Positions 7,742 through 14,705 of a DNA stretch of 15,742 nucleotides are shown here, one piece after another. This stretch comes from Clostridia bacterium (GTDB taxonomy: Bacteria; Bacillota_A; Clostridia; Christensenellales; Aristaeellaceae). Made by a program: the position numbers and the translations under genes. Within the stretch, counting starts at the first letter, position 1, and the number at the start of each line of letters is the position of its first letter. The DNA lies in assembly GCA_025997215.1 (NCBI GenBank), contig BNUH01000064.1, forward strand, positions 1 through 15,742, written 5' to 3'. A model generated the notes under the pieces. The model saw only the letters and a list, made by a program, of their open reading frames with translations. It was not told where the DNA came from and did no database searches.

Positions 7742-8578
7742 TTATACCTCCAGTTGGTAGATCCGTCGGGCGTTGTTATAGAATACGTCATCCCAGTGTT
7801 CCTGTGGGATTAATTCACTTATGAACGATATATATTCATCCAGATTGACCAGCGGCCAATCCGTGCCGAACATGAACGCGTCATACCGCTCGACGTACGC
7901 TATCCACGTGCGCAGCTGATCCATGTACCCGGACAACCGCACGCGGTATTCATCCAAGTCCACGCGGCCGGCCAGCAGACCGGAGAGGTCCGCAGCTACG
8001 TTGTCATTCTTTTCCAGCACCGCCGCCGCGTCCGCCAGCCAGGGGTTCCCGAAGTGGCACATAACGAATTGCACGCGCGGGTAGCGCACCGCAGCCTCGT
8101 CGATCAACATCGGGTGGCAGAATTTGAGCAGAGCGCGGGGCGAAGCCGTCACGCCCATATGAACCGCCACGGGCTTGCCGTAACGCTCGGCCAGTTCGTA
8201 ATACGGGATATAAGCATCGTCCATCAGCGGGATCGTACAGTAGCCCGCGTACAGCTTGATTCCCACACATTGCGGGTTGCTCATCTGCGCCTCGGCCGCC
8301 TCCAACGCGGCCGCGCGGTTATCCTGTTCCAGCGCGTGCTGGTGGATGCCCACGCAGAAGTTGAATACGCCGGGGTATACGTGCCTGGCCGTGGTCAGGT
8401 CGCGATTACCCATGACGACGCCGCGAGCAATACCCAGCCGCGCGTACGCATTTTCGATGTGCGCGGTGGTATTCTCGTGCCCGGCTGTGCGCGCGATCAC
8501 ATCGAAATGCGGGTTCTTCGGCTGGAAGTGGAGATGCGCGTCGATCACTCGCGACGGTCGCTCGGTTGGGTTGAACAT
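7742..8578 (-). CDS. Amidohydrolase family protein (PF04909, metal-dependent TIM-barrel hydrolase)
   Basis: Members hydrolyse or decarboxylate small cyclic substrates such as lactones and 2-pyrones with a bound metal. The 278 residues show the N-terminal HxH motif in IDAHLHF (His15, His17), GIKLYAGY with a conserved Lys (108), His140 in VAVHMG, His175 in CHFGNPWL, and the catalytic-Asp motif FGTDWPL (Asp240), closing with the family's FYNNARRIYQL. I chose the ATG at 8578 because it lies 1 base after the GNAT stop and has GGGAG about 10 bases upstream; upstream in-frame codons overlap the GNAT gene and do not resemble the family. It is coupled to the isomerase, which suggests the two act on one catabolic substrate. 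That link is inference. Confidence 0.85.
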   Translation of the reverse strand: MFNPTERPSRVIDAHLHFQPKNPHFDVIARTAGHENTTAHIENAYARLGIARGVVMGNRDLTTARHVYPGVFNFCVGIHQHALEQDNRAAALEAAEAQMSNPQCVGIKLYAGYCTIPLMDDAYIPYYELAERYGKPVAVHMGVTASPRALLKFCHPMLIDEAAVRYPRVQFVMCHFGNPWLADAAAVLEKNDNVAADLSGLLAGRVDLDEYRVRLSGYMDQLRTWIAYVERYDAFMFGTDWPLVNLDEYISFISELIPQEHWDDVFYNNARRIYQLEV

Positions 8579-8579
8579 A

Positions 8580-9740
8580 TCAATACTGCTCCCATAAGAA
8601 TACGCGCTGCGCGGGCAGGAGCGCGTCCATCGCACGCGCGGTATCAGGCGGGATAGAATAGCCCACATCCATCAGCGCCGCGCCGTCGGCTGAACCTAGA
8701 AGCCATTGGGTTATGGCACCTATGTCCAGCGTGCAGGATGGGTTGCCGTCGGCACGCGATATATGTAGTTTACCATTATTCGATTCAAAACGCCAGACGC
8801 CGTCGTTATCCGGTATCTGGCCGTCGAGGATTCGCAGCGTGACGGAGCCTGTTCCGGCGTTGAGGGAGTTGGCGAGATTCGGCAGACTGACCGCGCGGAA
8901 CATCGCCCACGGTTCGATGGTGATAACGGCGTAACGGTCTGGGAACATCCGTAGCAGCGGTTCGTATGCGGGCAGACGGATTCTCGCTTCCGCGATCGTG
9001 GACGCGTGGGACGCCAGGTATGAAAGAAAATCCAGCCGCGCGGCGGCGCTGCGGAACGCGCATGTGTCGATCAGGATTGTGCCGCTGTCATTTTTCCATG
9101 TCCAGTAACCCATGATGGTTTCATTGGAATATAGGAGCGCGATGCTTGCGCCATCGTTCGTTAAGTCCATCAGGTTGAATAGCGGGCTGTCGGCGATGCC
9201 CGCAACGCCCGCGAATGCCATGCGGTAACAGGATTCGAGCGCGCGAAGGCCGGATGAATCATCGGCATGAAGTTCGGTTAACGTCACATCCCAGCGCAAC
9301 TCATAGGTCAGCGGCTTGCCGCGCAGCCGATCCAGCGGAATCGTAACCTTCGCAATATTCCCGCATGCCGCGAACCCATACCGCGTGTAGAATGAATAAG
9401 CCGACGGATACAGCGCGGCCAGCGGGACGCGCTCGTCGGCTAGCCGCTGGAGCATCCCCGGAAGCAGGTGATTCATCAAACCCTTTCGACGGTGCGCCGG
9501 ATCTGTCGAAACGTGGGATATTATGCTGCACGGTAGGCTTTGGCCGCGACAGGATACGCCAATTCGCGCGTCGATGGCTTGTGCGCCGATGCCGCGCAAC
9601 TCATCCCGCAACGCAAAAACGCGGGCGGCACGGCTGGCATAACACCAGTCCGTAAACTCCCCGCTGTTGTCGCGGAAGCTGTAGGCGGTCAAGCGTTTGG
9701 AGGCGATCCAATCTTCCGGGGTTAGTATCTCAACATTCAT
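8580..9740 (-). CDS. Eis-like GNAT N-acetyltransferase with C-terminal SCP2-like domain
   Basis: A 386-residue three-part acetyltransferase of the Eis/YpeA-like COG4552 type, which transfers acetyl from acetyl-CoA to amines; studied Eis proteins modify aminoglycosides and peptides, but no substrate can be inferred here. The first GNAT domain has the CoA pyrophosphate-binding loop in VSTDPAHRRKGLMNHLL (RRKG at 84-87) and the YPSAYSFYTRYGF segment (111-123). A second GNAT-like domain fills the middle, and the C-terminal sterol-carrier-like domain runs from about residue 300 to the end. The C-terminal aromatic residue fits the family, where the terminal carboxylate takes part in catalysis. No clear ribosome binding site precedes the ATG; a TATAAT lies 4 bases upstream. 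It is followed after 1 base by the amidohydrolase. Confidence 0.87.
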   Translation of the reverse strand: MNVEILTPEDWIASKRLTAYSFRDNSGEFTDWCYASRAARVFALRDELRGIGAQAIDARIGVSCRGQSLPCSIISHVSTDPAHRRKGLMNHLLPGMLQRLADERVPLAALYPSAYSFYTRYGFAACGNIAKVTIPLDRLRGKPLTYELRWDVTLTELHADDSSGLRALESCYRMAFAGVAGIADSPLFNLMDLTNDGASIALLYSNETIMGYWTWKNDSGTILIDTCAFRSAAARLDFLSYLASHASTIAEARIRLPAYEPLLRMFPDRYAVITIEPWAMFRAVSLPNLANSLNAGTGSVTLRILDGQIPDNDGVWRFESNNGKLHISRADGNPSCTLDIGAITQWLLGSADGAALMDVGYSIPPDTARAMDALLPAQRVFLWEQY

Positions 9741-9744
9741 AATT

Positions 9745-9775
9745 ATTATAACCGTTCATGAATAGTGTTACGCAA
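9745..9775 (-). promoter_or_regulatory. Possible promoter directly upstream of the GNAT gene
   Basis: On the minus strand TTGCGT (9775-9770) is followed 19 bases later by a perfect TATAAT (9750-9745). The ATG begins only 4 bases further, so transcription from here would start at or inside the first codon and give a leaderless mRNA. The spacing is long and the -35 weak, so this may be a chance match in AT-rich sequence. Confidence 0.3.
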
Positions 9776-10667
9776 GTATTGCGCCGTACTTCTCAATCAT
9801 CCGCATGGGGTGATACGAACGCTTGGCCTTGCGCAAGCCTTCCAGCCCCATATCCTCCTCGCGGTTGACCCAGACCATGTCGGGATACGCATTCGCCAAA
9901 AACATCTGGTTGATGGCGGCGAACAGGCCGGGGATGGTGATGTTCGCCTTCTCGACATGGATCAGCGCCATATCCGCGGTGATCTGCTCGCCCAGCGTGA
10001 ATGCCTCCACCGTGCCGTTGACGCGGATCACGCCGCCCTTGAGTCCCAGCGCGTCCGCATAATTCAAGGCGCGCACCACGGAAACGCGCTCGGCGCAAAG
10101 CTCTGGCGTCTCGCCGCGCTCTTGCAGCCATTGGTCGTAAGCGGCCATGCATTCACAGAACTGCGCGGGGTGGTACGGCTCATACTCGAAGCAGCCATTA
10201 TATGTGGATAAGAACTTGTTGACGTGGTTGCGCTTGGCGTGCAGCGCCTTACCCGACAGGCTGATCAGCGAGGAGACCTCGTAAACGTAGTCGTCGTGAT
10301 GCGGCTCGCGTTCATATATGAATCGGCCCGGGCTGCACGCGTCCATCCGCCGGACATACCAATCCGGCAGCGAGCACATGCGAAACGGCTCGCCGCGATC
10401 CTGCATGGATTCGACAGCTAATTCCAGCCCCTCGCATAAACGTTCCGGCTGGGTAAACACCATGAGCATACAATTAATGCCGCCGGGCCCCTGCGCGCGC
10501 AGCAACAGCGCGTCATCAGCCAGCGCCCAGTCGATGTGATCGGCTGGGCTCCACAGCAACATGTTGGAGAATTGGCATTCACTGCCTTCATTTTCCGGGA
10601 AACAGCGCAGATACCGCGTCAACAGCGGTTTATCTTCAATGGTTATGGGCGCGAACGCTAAACCCAT
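9768..10667 (-). CDS. DUF2156 (PF09924) domain protein, GNAT-fold
   Basis: The 299-residue protein matches the DUF2156 family, related to the catalytic C-terminal domain of phosphatidylglycerol lysyltransferase (MprF), which uses aminoacyl-tRNA as donor. Characteristic stretches are FSNMLLWSP (about 33-41), the central LSGKALHAKRNHVNKF element, and the closing VNREEDMGLEGLRKAKRSYHPMRM. It has no membrane segments, unlike full MprF, so it is a soluble stand-alone domain. Its molecular function is unknown. The only Shine-Dalgarno-like bases (GAGG) lie 13 bases from the ATG, and a 7-bp inverted repeat could mask the start. It is 50 bases after the beta-propeller-like gene and 27 bases before the GNAT gene, probably in one transcript. 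A neighbouring GNAT-fold protein raises the idea of related acyl or aminoacyl transfer, but nothing shows it. Confidence 0.82.
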   Translation of the reverse strand: MGLAFAPITIEDKPLLTRYLRCFPENEGSECQFSNMLLWSPADHIDWALADDALLLRAQGPGGINCMLMVFTQPERLCEGLELAVESMQDRGEPFRMCSLPDWYVRRMDACSPGRFIYEREPHHDDYVYEVSSLISLSGKALHAKRNHVNKFLSTYNGCFEYEPYHPAQFCECMAAYDQWLQERGETPELCAERVSVVRALNYADALGLKGGVIRVNGTVEAFTLGEQITADMALIHVEKANITIPGLFAAINQMFLANAYPDMVWVNREEDMGLEGLRKAKRSYHPMRMIEKYGAILA

Positions 10668-10717
10668 GCGGTTACGCCGACCTCAACTTCCTTTTCGGGA
10701 TTTAGAAAGACTATTCG

Positions 10718-12046
10718 TTAACCGCCGATTATATCCGTGAAGGAGATATCCTCATCCTCGCTGATGGGCGCTTGGGTTTCGATGGTCTCTCCGGTTGAAT
10801 CGGAACCCTGTGACGGATTCGCCGCGTTGGGCACGGGCGGGCCTTCCACGACGGTGGGGACTATGGCAGGGGCCTGGAATACCATCTGACCGGTAGAAGG
10901 ATCCATCAACCTTACGGCGGTGGGCAAAGTTGTGCCAGCATTCTCCAGATACGTCAGGATGGTATAGCCGTACATCAGCACGGAACCGGAGGCCGTCGGC
11001 GAAATATTCGTCCAGTAGATGGCGTCGTCAGCCACCTTGAACGGGAATAGCGGCTTCTTGCTGCTCAACTGAAGATCCACCGAGAATACCTGGCCGTCAT
11101 CCCAATAGTAGATAGTCTCGTCGGTGCCGCCCATCAGCACGGTCGTTTGGCCCATGGTGGTCAGCGGCAGACTGGACGTGGCCGATCCATCCAACGGTAC
11201 ACGTACGATGCTGTTCGTCGGCGTGTCATATGGGTACAGCGCGTCGCCGAATCGATCATTCTTCAGCGACATGCCCAGCACCGTCTCGCCCAGTCGAGTG
11301 CCCTTGGTCTTGCCCATTAAGACGGTGTAAACCTTGGTCGTGTCGCCTTTGGGCGTGTATACCAGATAACCATTATAGAGGATGCCGTCGCCGATATTGG
11401 GCGAAGGCGGATTCATATTGACGGCCTTTGCGCCGGGTTTGTTGATCTCGTAGGCCACGACGGAGTTGTCCTTGAGGTCCTGCCCCAGGAAGTAGATCTT
11501 ATCCTTGGCGGCGAGCATCGAGTCATAGATGTTCTTGCTGGTCATCGTCTTGAGCTTGGACGAGGAATTCTTGGGGAAACTGTAGCGGTACAGCGTCAGC
11601 GCGTCGTCCAGCGGCGTGTAAAAGACAGTCTCCTCGGTCTCGGCGTAAACCTCCTTGACCTTGTCCAGCAGCATGGTGGGCTTGCCGGATTTAAGATCGA
11701 TGCTGGCCAGGATGTAGCCGCCATCGATGCGCACGGCCAGGAAGTAGACCTTCGAGCCGTCCGCGTATAGTATGCGCGAGGGCTGAACGTCCTTGATCTT
11801 GACAAGCGGCCCGGATGTGCAGCTGGAGACAGCGTACACACCCCACTCATTCTCCTGATCCGTCGGCGCGAAGAAGTATGTCTCCCGCCCGTGCACAGCG
11901 GCGAGCCCGCCGGCCATCTGAAGCTGCACATTATTCAGCGCCAGCGACGCGCTGGGCATTAGCAGCGCGGCTATCAGCAGCGCGATGATCGCCATTAACT
12001 TAACAGTAACCTTATTAGATGGTGTCGCGGATGGCTGCGTTCGCAT
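10718..12046 (-). CDS. Exported beta-propeller-like protein (DUF5050-like)
   Basis: A secreted or surface protein of unknown function. From the chosen start it has a signal peptide: basic N-region, hydrophobic core LMAIIALLIAALLM, and probable cleavage after PSASLA. The body is built of recurring short beta-strand units around aromatic-rich motifs such as VYFLAVRIDGGYILASID, IYFLGQDLKDNSVVAYEI and IYYWDDGQVFSVDL, the pattern of DUF5050/TolB-like propeller blades. The last 45 or so residues are Pro/Ser/Glu-rich and acidic (ending SEDEDISFTDIIGG) and likely disordered; no sortase or transmembrane anchor is seen. The ATG at 12046 (442 residues) is preferred because AAGGGGG precedes it by 11 bases; the ATG at 12070 (450 residues) has no ribosome binding site. 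Such proteins often bind ligands rather than catalyse, but that is inference. Confidence 0.7.
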   Translation of the reverse strand: MRTQPSATPSNKVTVKLMAIIALLIAALLMPSASLALNNVQLQMAGGLAAVHGRETYFFAPTDQENEWGVYAVSSCTSGPLVKIKDVQPSRILYADGSKVYFLAVRIDGGYILASIDLKSGKPTMLLDKVKEVYAETEETVFYTPLDDALTLYRYSFPKNSSSKLKTMTSKNIYDSMLAAKDKIYFLGQDLKDNSVVAYEINKPGAKAVNMNPPSPNIGDGILYNGYLVYTPKGDTTKVYTVLMGKTKGTRLGETVLGMSLKNDRFGDALYPYDTPTNSIVRVPLDGSATSSLPLTTMGQTTVLMGGTDETIYYWDDGQVFSVDLQLSSKKPLFPFKVADDAIYWTNISPTASGSVLMYGYTILTYLENAGTTLPTAVRLMDPSTGQMVFQAPAIVPTVVEGPPVPNAANPSQGSDSTGETIETQAPISEDEDISFTDIIGG

Positions 12047-12086
12047 ATCCGGCTTATCCCCCTTAAACATAACTTAAGTCGCTATC

Positions 12087-12115
12087 ATTATACCCCAAAC
12101 GCCGGCGGAACGCAA
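12087..12115 (-). promoter_or_regulatory. Candidate sigma-A promoter for the propeller-led minus-strand cluster
   Basis: On the minus strand TTGCGT (12115-12110), a 17-base spacer and a perfect TATAAT (12092-12087) form a housekeeping-type promoter. Expected transcription start is about 12080, 34 bases before the preferred ATG at 12046. Confidence 0.6.
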
Positions 12116-12199
12116 CACAGAACCGCAATAAAATTTTACCGGAATCTTCTTAAATCTTCCTGAATTCGCAACAATGTTGCCGCTTGTGGATTGACGTCC

Positions 12200-12949
12200 T
12201 CAATCGTCCTCGTCCGGTTCGTCAGGAAGCTCGGCGTTGTGGTAGACATTCATCACGTCGTCCATGTCCTCGAGCATGTCGATGAGTTTACGGACGGATT
12301 CGACGACTTCGGGGTTATCCACTGCGATCCAATTCTGGGGCGCGCGTGTGAGTTCGGCAGAGAGGAAGGGTAGGGATTGCTTCTCCAATTCCTCACGCAC
12401 GGCCGCGAAATCGGTCGTCTCGGTCGATATCTCGAATACATCATCCGAAACCTCGAAGTCGGAAGCCCCGGCATCCATGGCCAGCAGCATCATGTCGTCC
12501 TCGGTCATGGACGGTTTGCGCTCGATAACCAGCAAGCCCTTCCGGTCGAACATGTAGCCGACGCAATTCGTAGCGCCCAGCGCGCCGCCGCACTTGTCAA
12601 ATATATGACGAATGTCGGAAGCCGTTCGATTCCTATTATCCGTGACGCATTCGACAATAACGGCCACACCGCCCGGCGCGTAGCCCTCGTAGTTAATCTC
12701 CTCATAATTGACAGTGCCCAATTCTCCGGCGGCCTTCTTGACCGAGCGCGAGATGTTGTCGTTGGGCATGTTGTTGGCCTTGGCCTTGGCGATGATGTCG
12801 CGCAGCTTGCCGTTGACCTCGGGATCGCTCCCGCCTTCGCGCACGGCTATGGCGATCTCGCGGCCCAGTTTGGTGAAAATCTTGCCGCGAGCGGCGTCGG
12901 CCTTGCCCTTTTTATGCTTTATGTTCGCCCACTTGGAATGTCCCGACAT
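12200..12949 (-). CDS. yebC: YebC/PmpR family DNA-binding protein
   Basis: A 249-residue member of the TACO1/YebC/PmpR family. Members were long annotated as transcriptional regulators, and some are reported to relieve ribosome stalling on proline-rich stretches. The N-terminus MSGHSKWANIKHKKGKADAARGK is diagnostic, followed by LREIAIAVREGG-type helix sequence, NNMPNDNISRSVKKAAG, YEGYAPGGVAVIVECVTDNRNRTASDIRHIF, GALG, and an acidic end. The start is the ATG at 12949, with AAAGGGGG 7 bases upstream; an in-frame TTG at 13015 would lie inside the -35 box and is not used. The gene has its own promoter and is transcribed away from the carboxypeptidase gene. No ruvC or other typical partner is adjacent. 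Confidence 0.96.
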   Translation of the reverse strand: MSGHSKWANIKHKKGKADAARGKIFTKLGREIAIAVREGGSDPEVNGKLRDIIAKAKANNMPNDNISRSVKKAAGELGTVNYEEINYEGYAPGGVAVIVECVTDNRNRTASDIRHIFDKCGGALGATNCVGYMFDRKGLLVIERKPSMTEDDMMLLAMDAGASDFEVSDDVFEISTETTDFAAVREELEKQSLPFLSAELTRAPQNWIAVDNPEVVESVRKLIDMLEDMDDVMNVYHNAELPDEPDEDD

Positions 12950-12956
12950 GGATGAT

Positions 12957-12964
12957 CCCCCTTT
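12957..12964 (-). promoter_or_regulatory. Ribosome binding site of yebC
   Basis: AAAGGGGG on the minus strand sits 7 bases before the ATG at 12949 and decides the start. Confidence 0.75.
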
Positions 12965-12986
12965 GCCAGTGGCGTAATATGGGTTA

Positions 12987-13015
12987 ATGGTAGCGTACTG
13001 TGCTGGGATTGTCAA
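12987..13015 (-). promoter_or_regulatory. Promoter of yebC
   Basis: Minus-strand TTGACA (13015-13010), a 17-base spacer and TACCAT (12992-12987) form a good sigma-A-type promoter with a perfect -35. Transcription would begin about 12980, some 30 bases before the ATG. Confidence 0.7.
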
Positions 13016-13056
13016 GAGTTCGTGATACTATCAATGCTGTCAACCTAAGTTACGCG

Positions 13057-13152
13057 CCGCCTGCGGGCGGGATTGCCCCAACTGCGGTTGGGGTACGTTA
13101 CTTTTCCCGTCCGTGGGAAAAGTAACACTCCCTCACCGCAGTGAGGGCAATC
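13057..13152. repeat. Nested palindromic element: four hairpins that can also refold as one rod
   Basis: Four successive hairpins are visible. A (13057-13070): CCGCC-TGCG-GGCGG. B (13076-13093): CCCCAAC-TGCG-GTTGGGG. C (13097-13126): GTTACTTTTCCC, loop GTCCGT, GGGAAAAGTAAC, 12 bp. D (13130-13147): CCCTCAC-CGCA-GTGAGGG. In addition GATTGCCC (13071-13078) pairs with GGGCAATC (13145-13152), ACTGCGGT (13081-13088) with ACCGCAGT (13135-13142), and GGG (13091-13093) with CCC (13130-13132), so B, C and D together form an imperfect 82-base palindrome. It lies between the divergent promoters of yebC and the carboxypeptidase. It resembles dispersed intergenic palindromes such as REP or MITE-like elements, but only one copy is in this window. 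Confidence 0.85.
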
Positions 13153-13172
13153 GGAAATTCACAAAGTGGCTA

Positions 13173-13201
13173 TTTAGATGCTTGCGCGGGTATGATACAA
13201 T
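13173..13201 (+). promoter_or_regulatory. Candidate promoter of the D-Ala-D-Ala carboxypeptidase gene
   Basis: TTTAGA (13173-13178), a 17-base spacer and TACAAT (13196-13201), the latter preceded by TG (13193-13194) as an extended -10. Expected start about 13208, leaving roughly 28 bases before the TTG codon. It lies downstream of the palindromic element. Confidence 0.5.
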
Positions 13202-13218
13202 AACGGTGAGACAGCCGC

Positions 13219-13228
13219 AAAGGAGGGA
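13219..13228 (+). promoter_or_regulatory. Ribosome binding site deciding a TTG start
   Basis: AAAGGAGGGA (core AGGAGG, 13221-13226) lies 9 bases before TTG at 13236 and 24 bases before the next in-frame ATG at 13251. It supports TTG as the start and rules out the in-frame GTG at 13113 inside the palindrome. Confidence 0.75.
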
Positions 13229-13235
13229 ATCGCGC

Positions 13236-14705
13236 TTGAATACGTCAGCTATGCGGCGTGCTGTGTTAATCGTGCTGTTATATTTATTATGTATTAATAA
13301 TGCCGCCGTGTATGCCGAGGAATCCATCAACATCCAGGATATCAAACCCGCCGCCGACGCGGTGGCTTACGATAAAGCCCACCCGGAGAATCTGCTGCCG
13401 GAACAGCTGGCGGCCACTGCCGCGGTACTGATGGAGGCATCCACAGGGGACATCGTGTTCGGGAAGGACGCGGACGCTCGGATGTACCCGGCATCCACGA
13501 CCAAGATTATGACGGCGCTGCTCGCGCTGGAGTACGCACAGAATAATTATGAAACAATGGACGAAGCTCTCTCGCAGGTGATCACGTGCAGCGTTAACGT
13601 GACCCAGGTGGATTCGGACGGAACGGTCATCGGCCTGCGGGAAGGCGAGCGCATCACGTTCAAGGATGCGTTGTACGGCATGCTGCTGCGCTCGGGCAAC
13701 GATGCAGCGGTTGCGGTTGCGGAATATGTGGCTGGAAGCGAGGCGGCCTTTGTCGAACAGATGAACGAGGCCGCGCGGTTATTGCGCATGTCAGGCACTC
13801 ATTTTACGAACTGCCACGGCTTGCCCGATCCCGACCATTACACCACGGCGCACGACTTGGCGCTTGCGACCCAGGCCGCGCTGAAGAATTCTACATTTAG
13901 AAGGATTATATCCACGGTGCGCTACACGATACCGCAGAGCAATATCCGCGCGTCGATCAATTTAGCCAATTCGAATGTCATGATCGATTCTACCAGCGCG
14001 TACTACTTCAGCGGCATGATCGGCGTCAAGACGGGCACCACCAACGACGCGGGTTACTGCATGGTCGGCGCGGCGACGCGCAACGGCGTCACACTGATCA
14101 GCGTGGTATTACGGACGGGGCTGTATTATCGCTGGTGGGATACCGAGAAGATGCTCAGTTATGGATTCACCCAGTACGATTCGCTCACGCCCGAACAGAT
14201 TTACAGCGAGTCGCCCATCGATGTACGGACAATCGGCTACTCGATGGACGATCCGAATCGAGGGGAATTGACATTATCCATCCGCGCGCAGAATCCACTG
14301 GCGGACGTGCGCATCACCGGACCCAAGGAGGATGTGCAGGTCTACAAGGAGCAGTACCGATCGTACTCCACGATCCAAATCACCAGCGACCTGCATGCGC
14401 CCATAGCGCGGGGCGATGTGATCGGGGTGCTGACATTCTACACGCCGGACGGCGACGCGCCCAGGTATGACCTGATCGCCTCGCGGGATGTGGCGTTGAG
14501 GGTTAACGCGCCGCTGACCATCGAGCAGATTGCCCAGATGGCCAGGGACGGGGAGTTCCTGATGTTCTCGTGGGAATGGCTGGCACCGCCGATAGCGGTA
14601 GGCGTCGCGGCGATATTCATACTGCGCGCGGTGTTCCGCTGGATTCGTGGGAAACGGCGGGATGCTAGGCAGATTCCCAAGCCCAGGCGTCGGTCGTATC
14701 AGTGA
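13236..14705 (+). CDS. D-alanyl-D-alanine carboxypeptidase (DacF/PBP5-type, peptidase S11)
   Basis: A penicillin-binding protein that trims the terminal D-Ala from peptidoglycan stem peptides outside the membrane. From the TTG start it has 489 residues. A signal peptide (MRRAVLIVLLYLLCI) probably ends at AVYA before EESINIQ. The three S11 motifs are intact: STTK (Ser87 nucleophile, Lys90), SGN (Ser153, Asn155), and KTG (Lys265). A PBP5-type C-terminal beta domain follows (about 330-430). Then come a C-terminal membrane segment (about 448-467) and a strongly basic tail, which anchors the enzyme by a true transmembrane helix. The longer reading from 13113 would begin inside the palindromic element and destroy the signal peptide. 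Its last 7 bases overlap the convergent methyltransferase gene. Confidence 0.95.
   Translation: MNTSAMRRAVLIVLLYLLCINNAAVYAEESINIQDIKPAADAVAYDKAHPENLLPEQLAATAAVLMEASTGDIVFGKDADARMYPASTTKIMTALLALEYAQNNYETMDEALSQVITCSVNVTQVDSDGTVIGLREGERITFKDALYGMLLRSGNDAAVAVAEYVAGSEAAFVEQMNEAARLLRMSGTHFTNCHGLPDPDHYTTAHDLALATQAALKNSTFRRIISTVRYTIPQSNIRASINLANSNVMIDSTSAYYFSGMIGVKTGTTNDAGYCMVGAATRNGVTLISVVLRTGLYYRWWDTEKMLSYGFTQYDSLTPEQIYSESPIDVRTIGYSMDDPNRGELTLSIRAQNPLADVRITGPKEDVQVYKEQYRSYSTIQITSDLHAPIARGDVIGVLTFYTPDGDAPRYDLIASRDVALRVNAPLTIEQIAQMARDGEFLMFSWEWLAPPIAVGVAAIFILRAVFRWIRGKRRDARQIPKPRRRSYQ

Noticed and set aside
8579..8668. Upstream extension of the amidohydrolase from an ATG at 8668
   Set aside because: These 30 codons overlap the end of the GNAT gene, resemble nothing in the family, and the ATG at 8578 has correct spacing and context.
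12168..12180. GCAAC-AAT-GTTGC hairpin as yebC terminator
   Set aside because: The stem is only 5 bp and no T tract follows on the minus strand; it is not convincing.
13057..13152. CRISPR array or tRNA gene in the structured intergenic region
   Set aside because: The repeats are inverted palindromes without equal spacers, and no tRNA cloverleaf with T-loop and acceptor signature can be drawn.
13113..13235. Carboxypeptidase N-terminal extension from GTG 13113
   Set aside because: It begins inside the palindromic element, lacks a ribosome binding site and would precede a good signal peptide.
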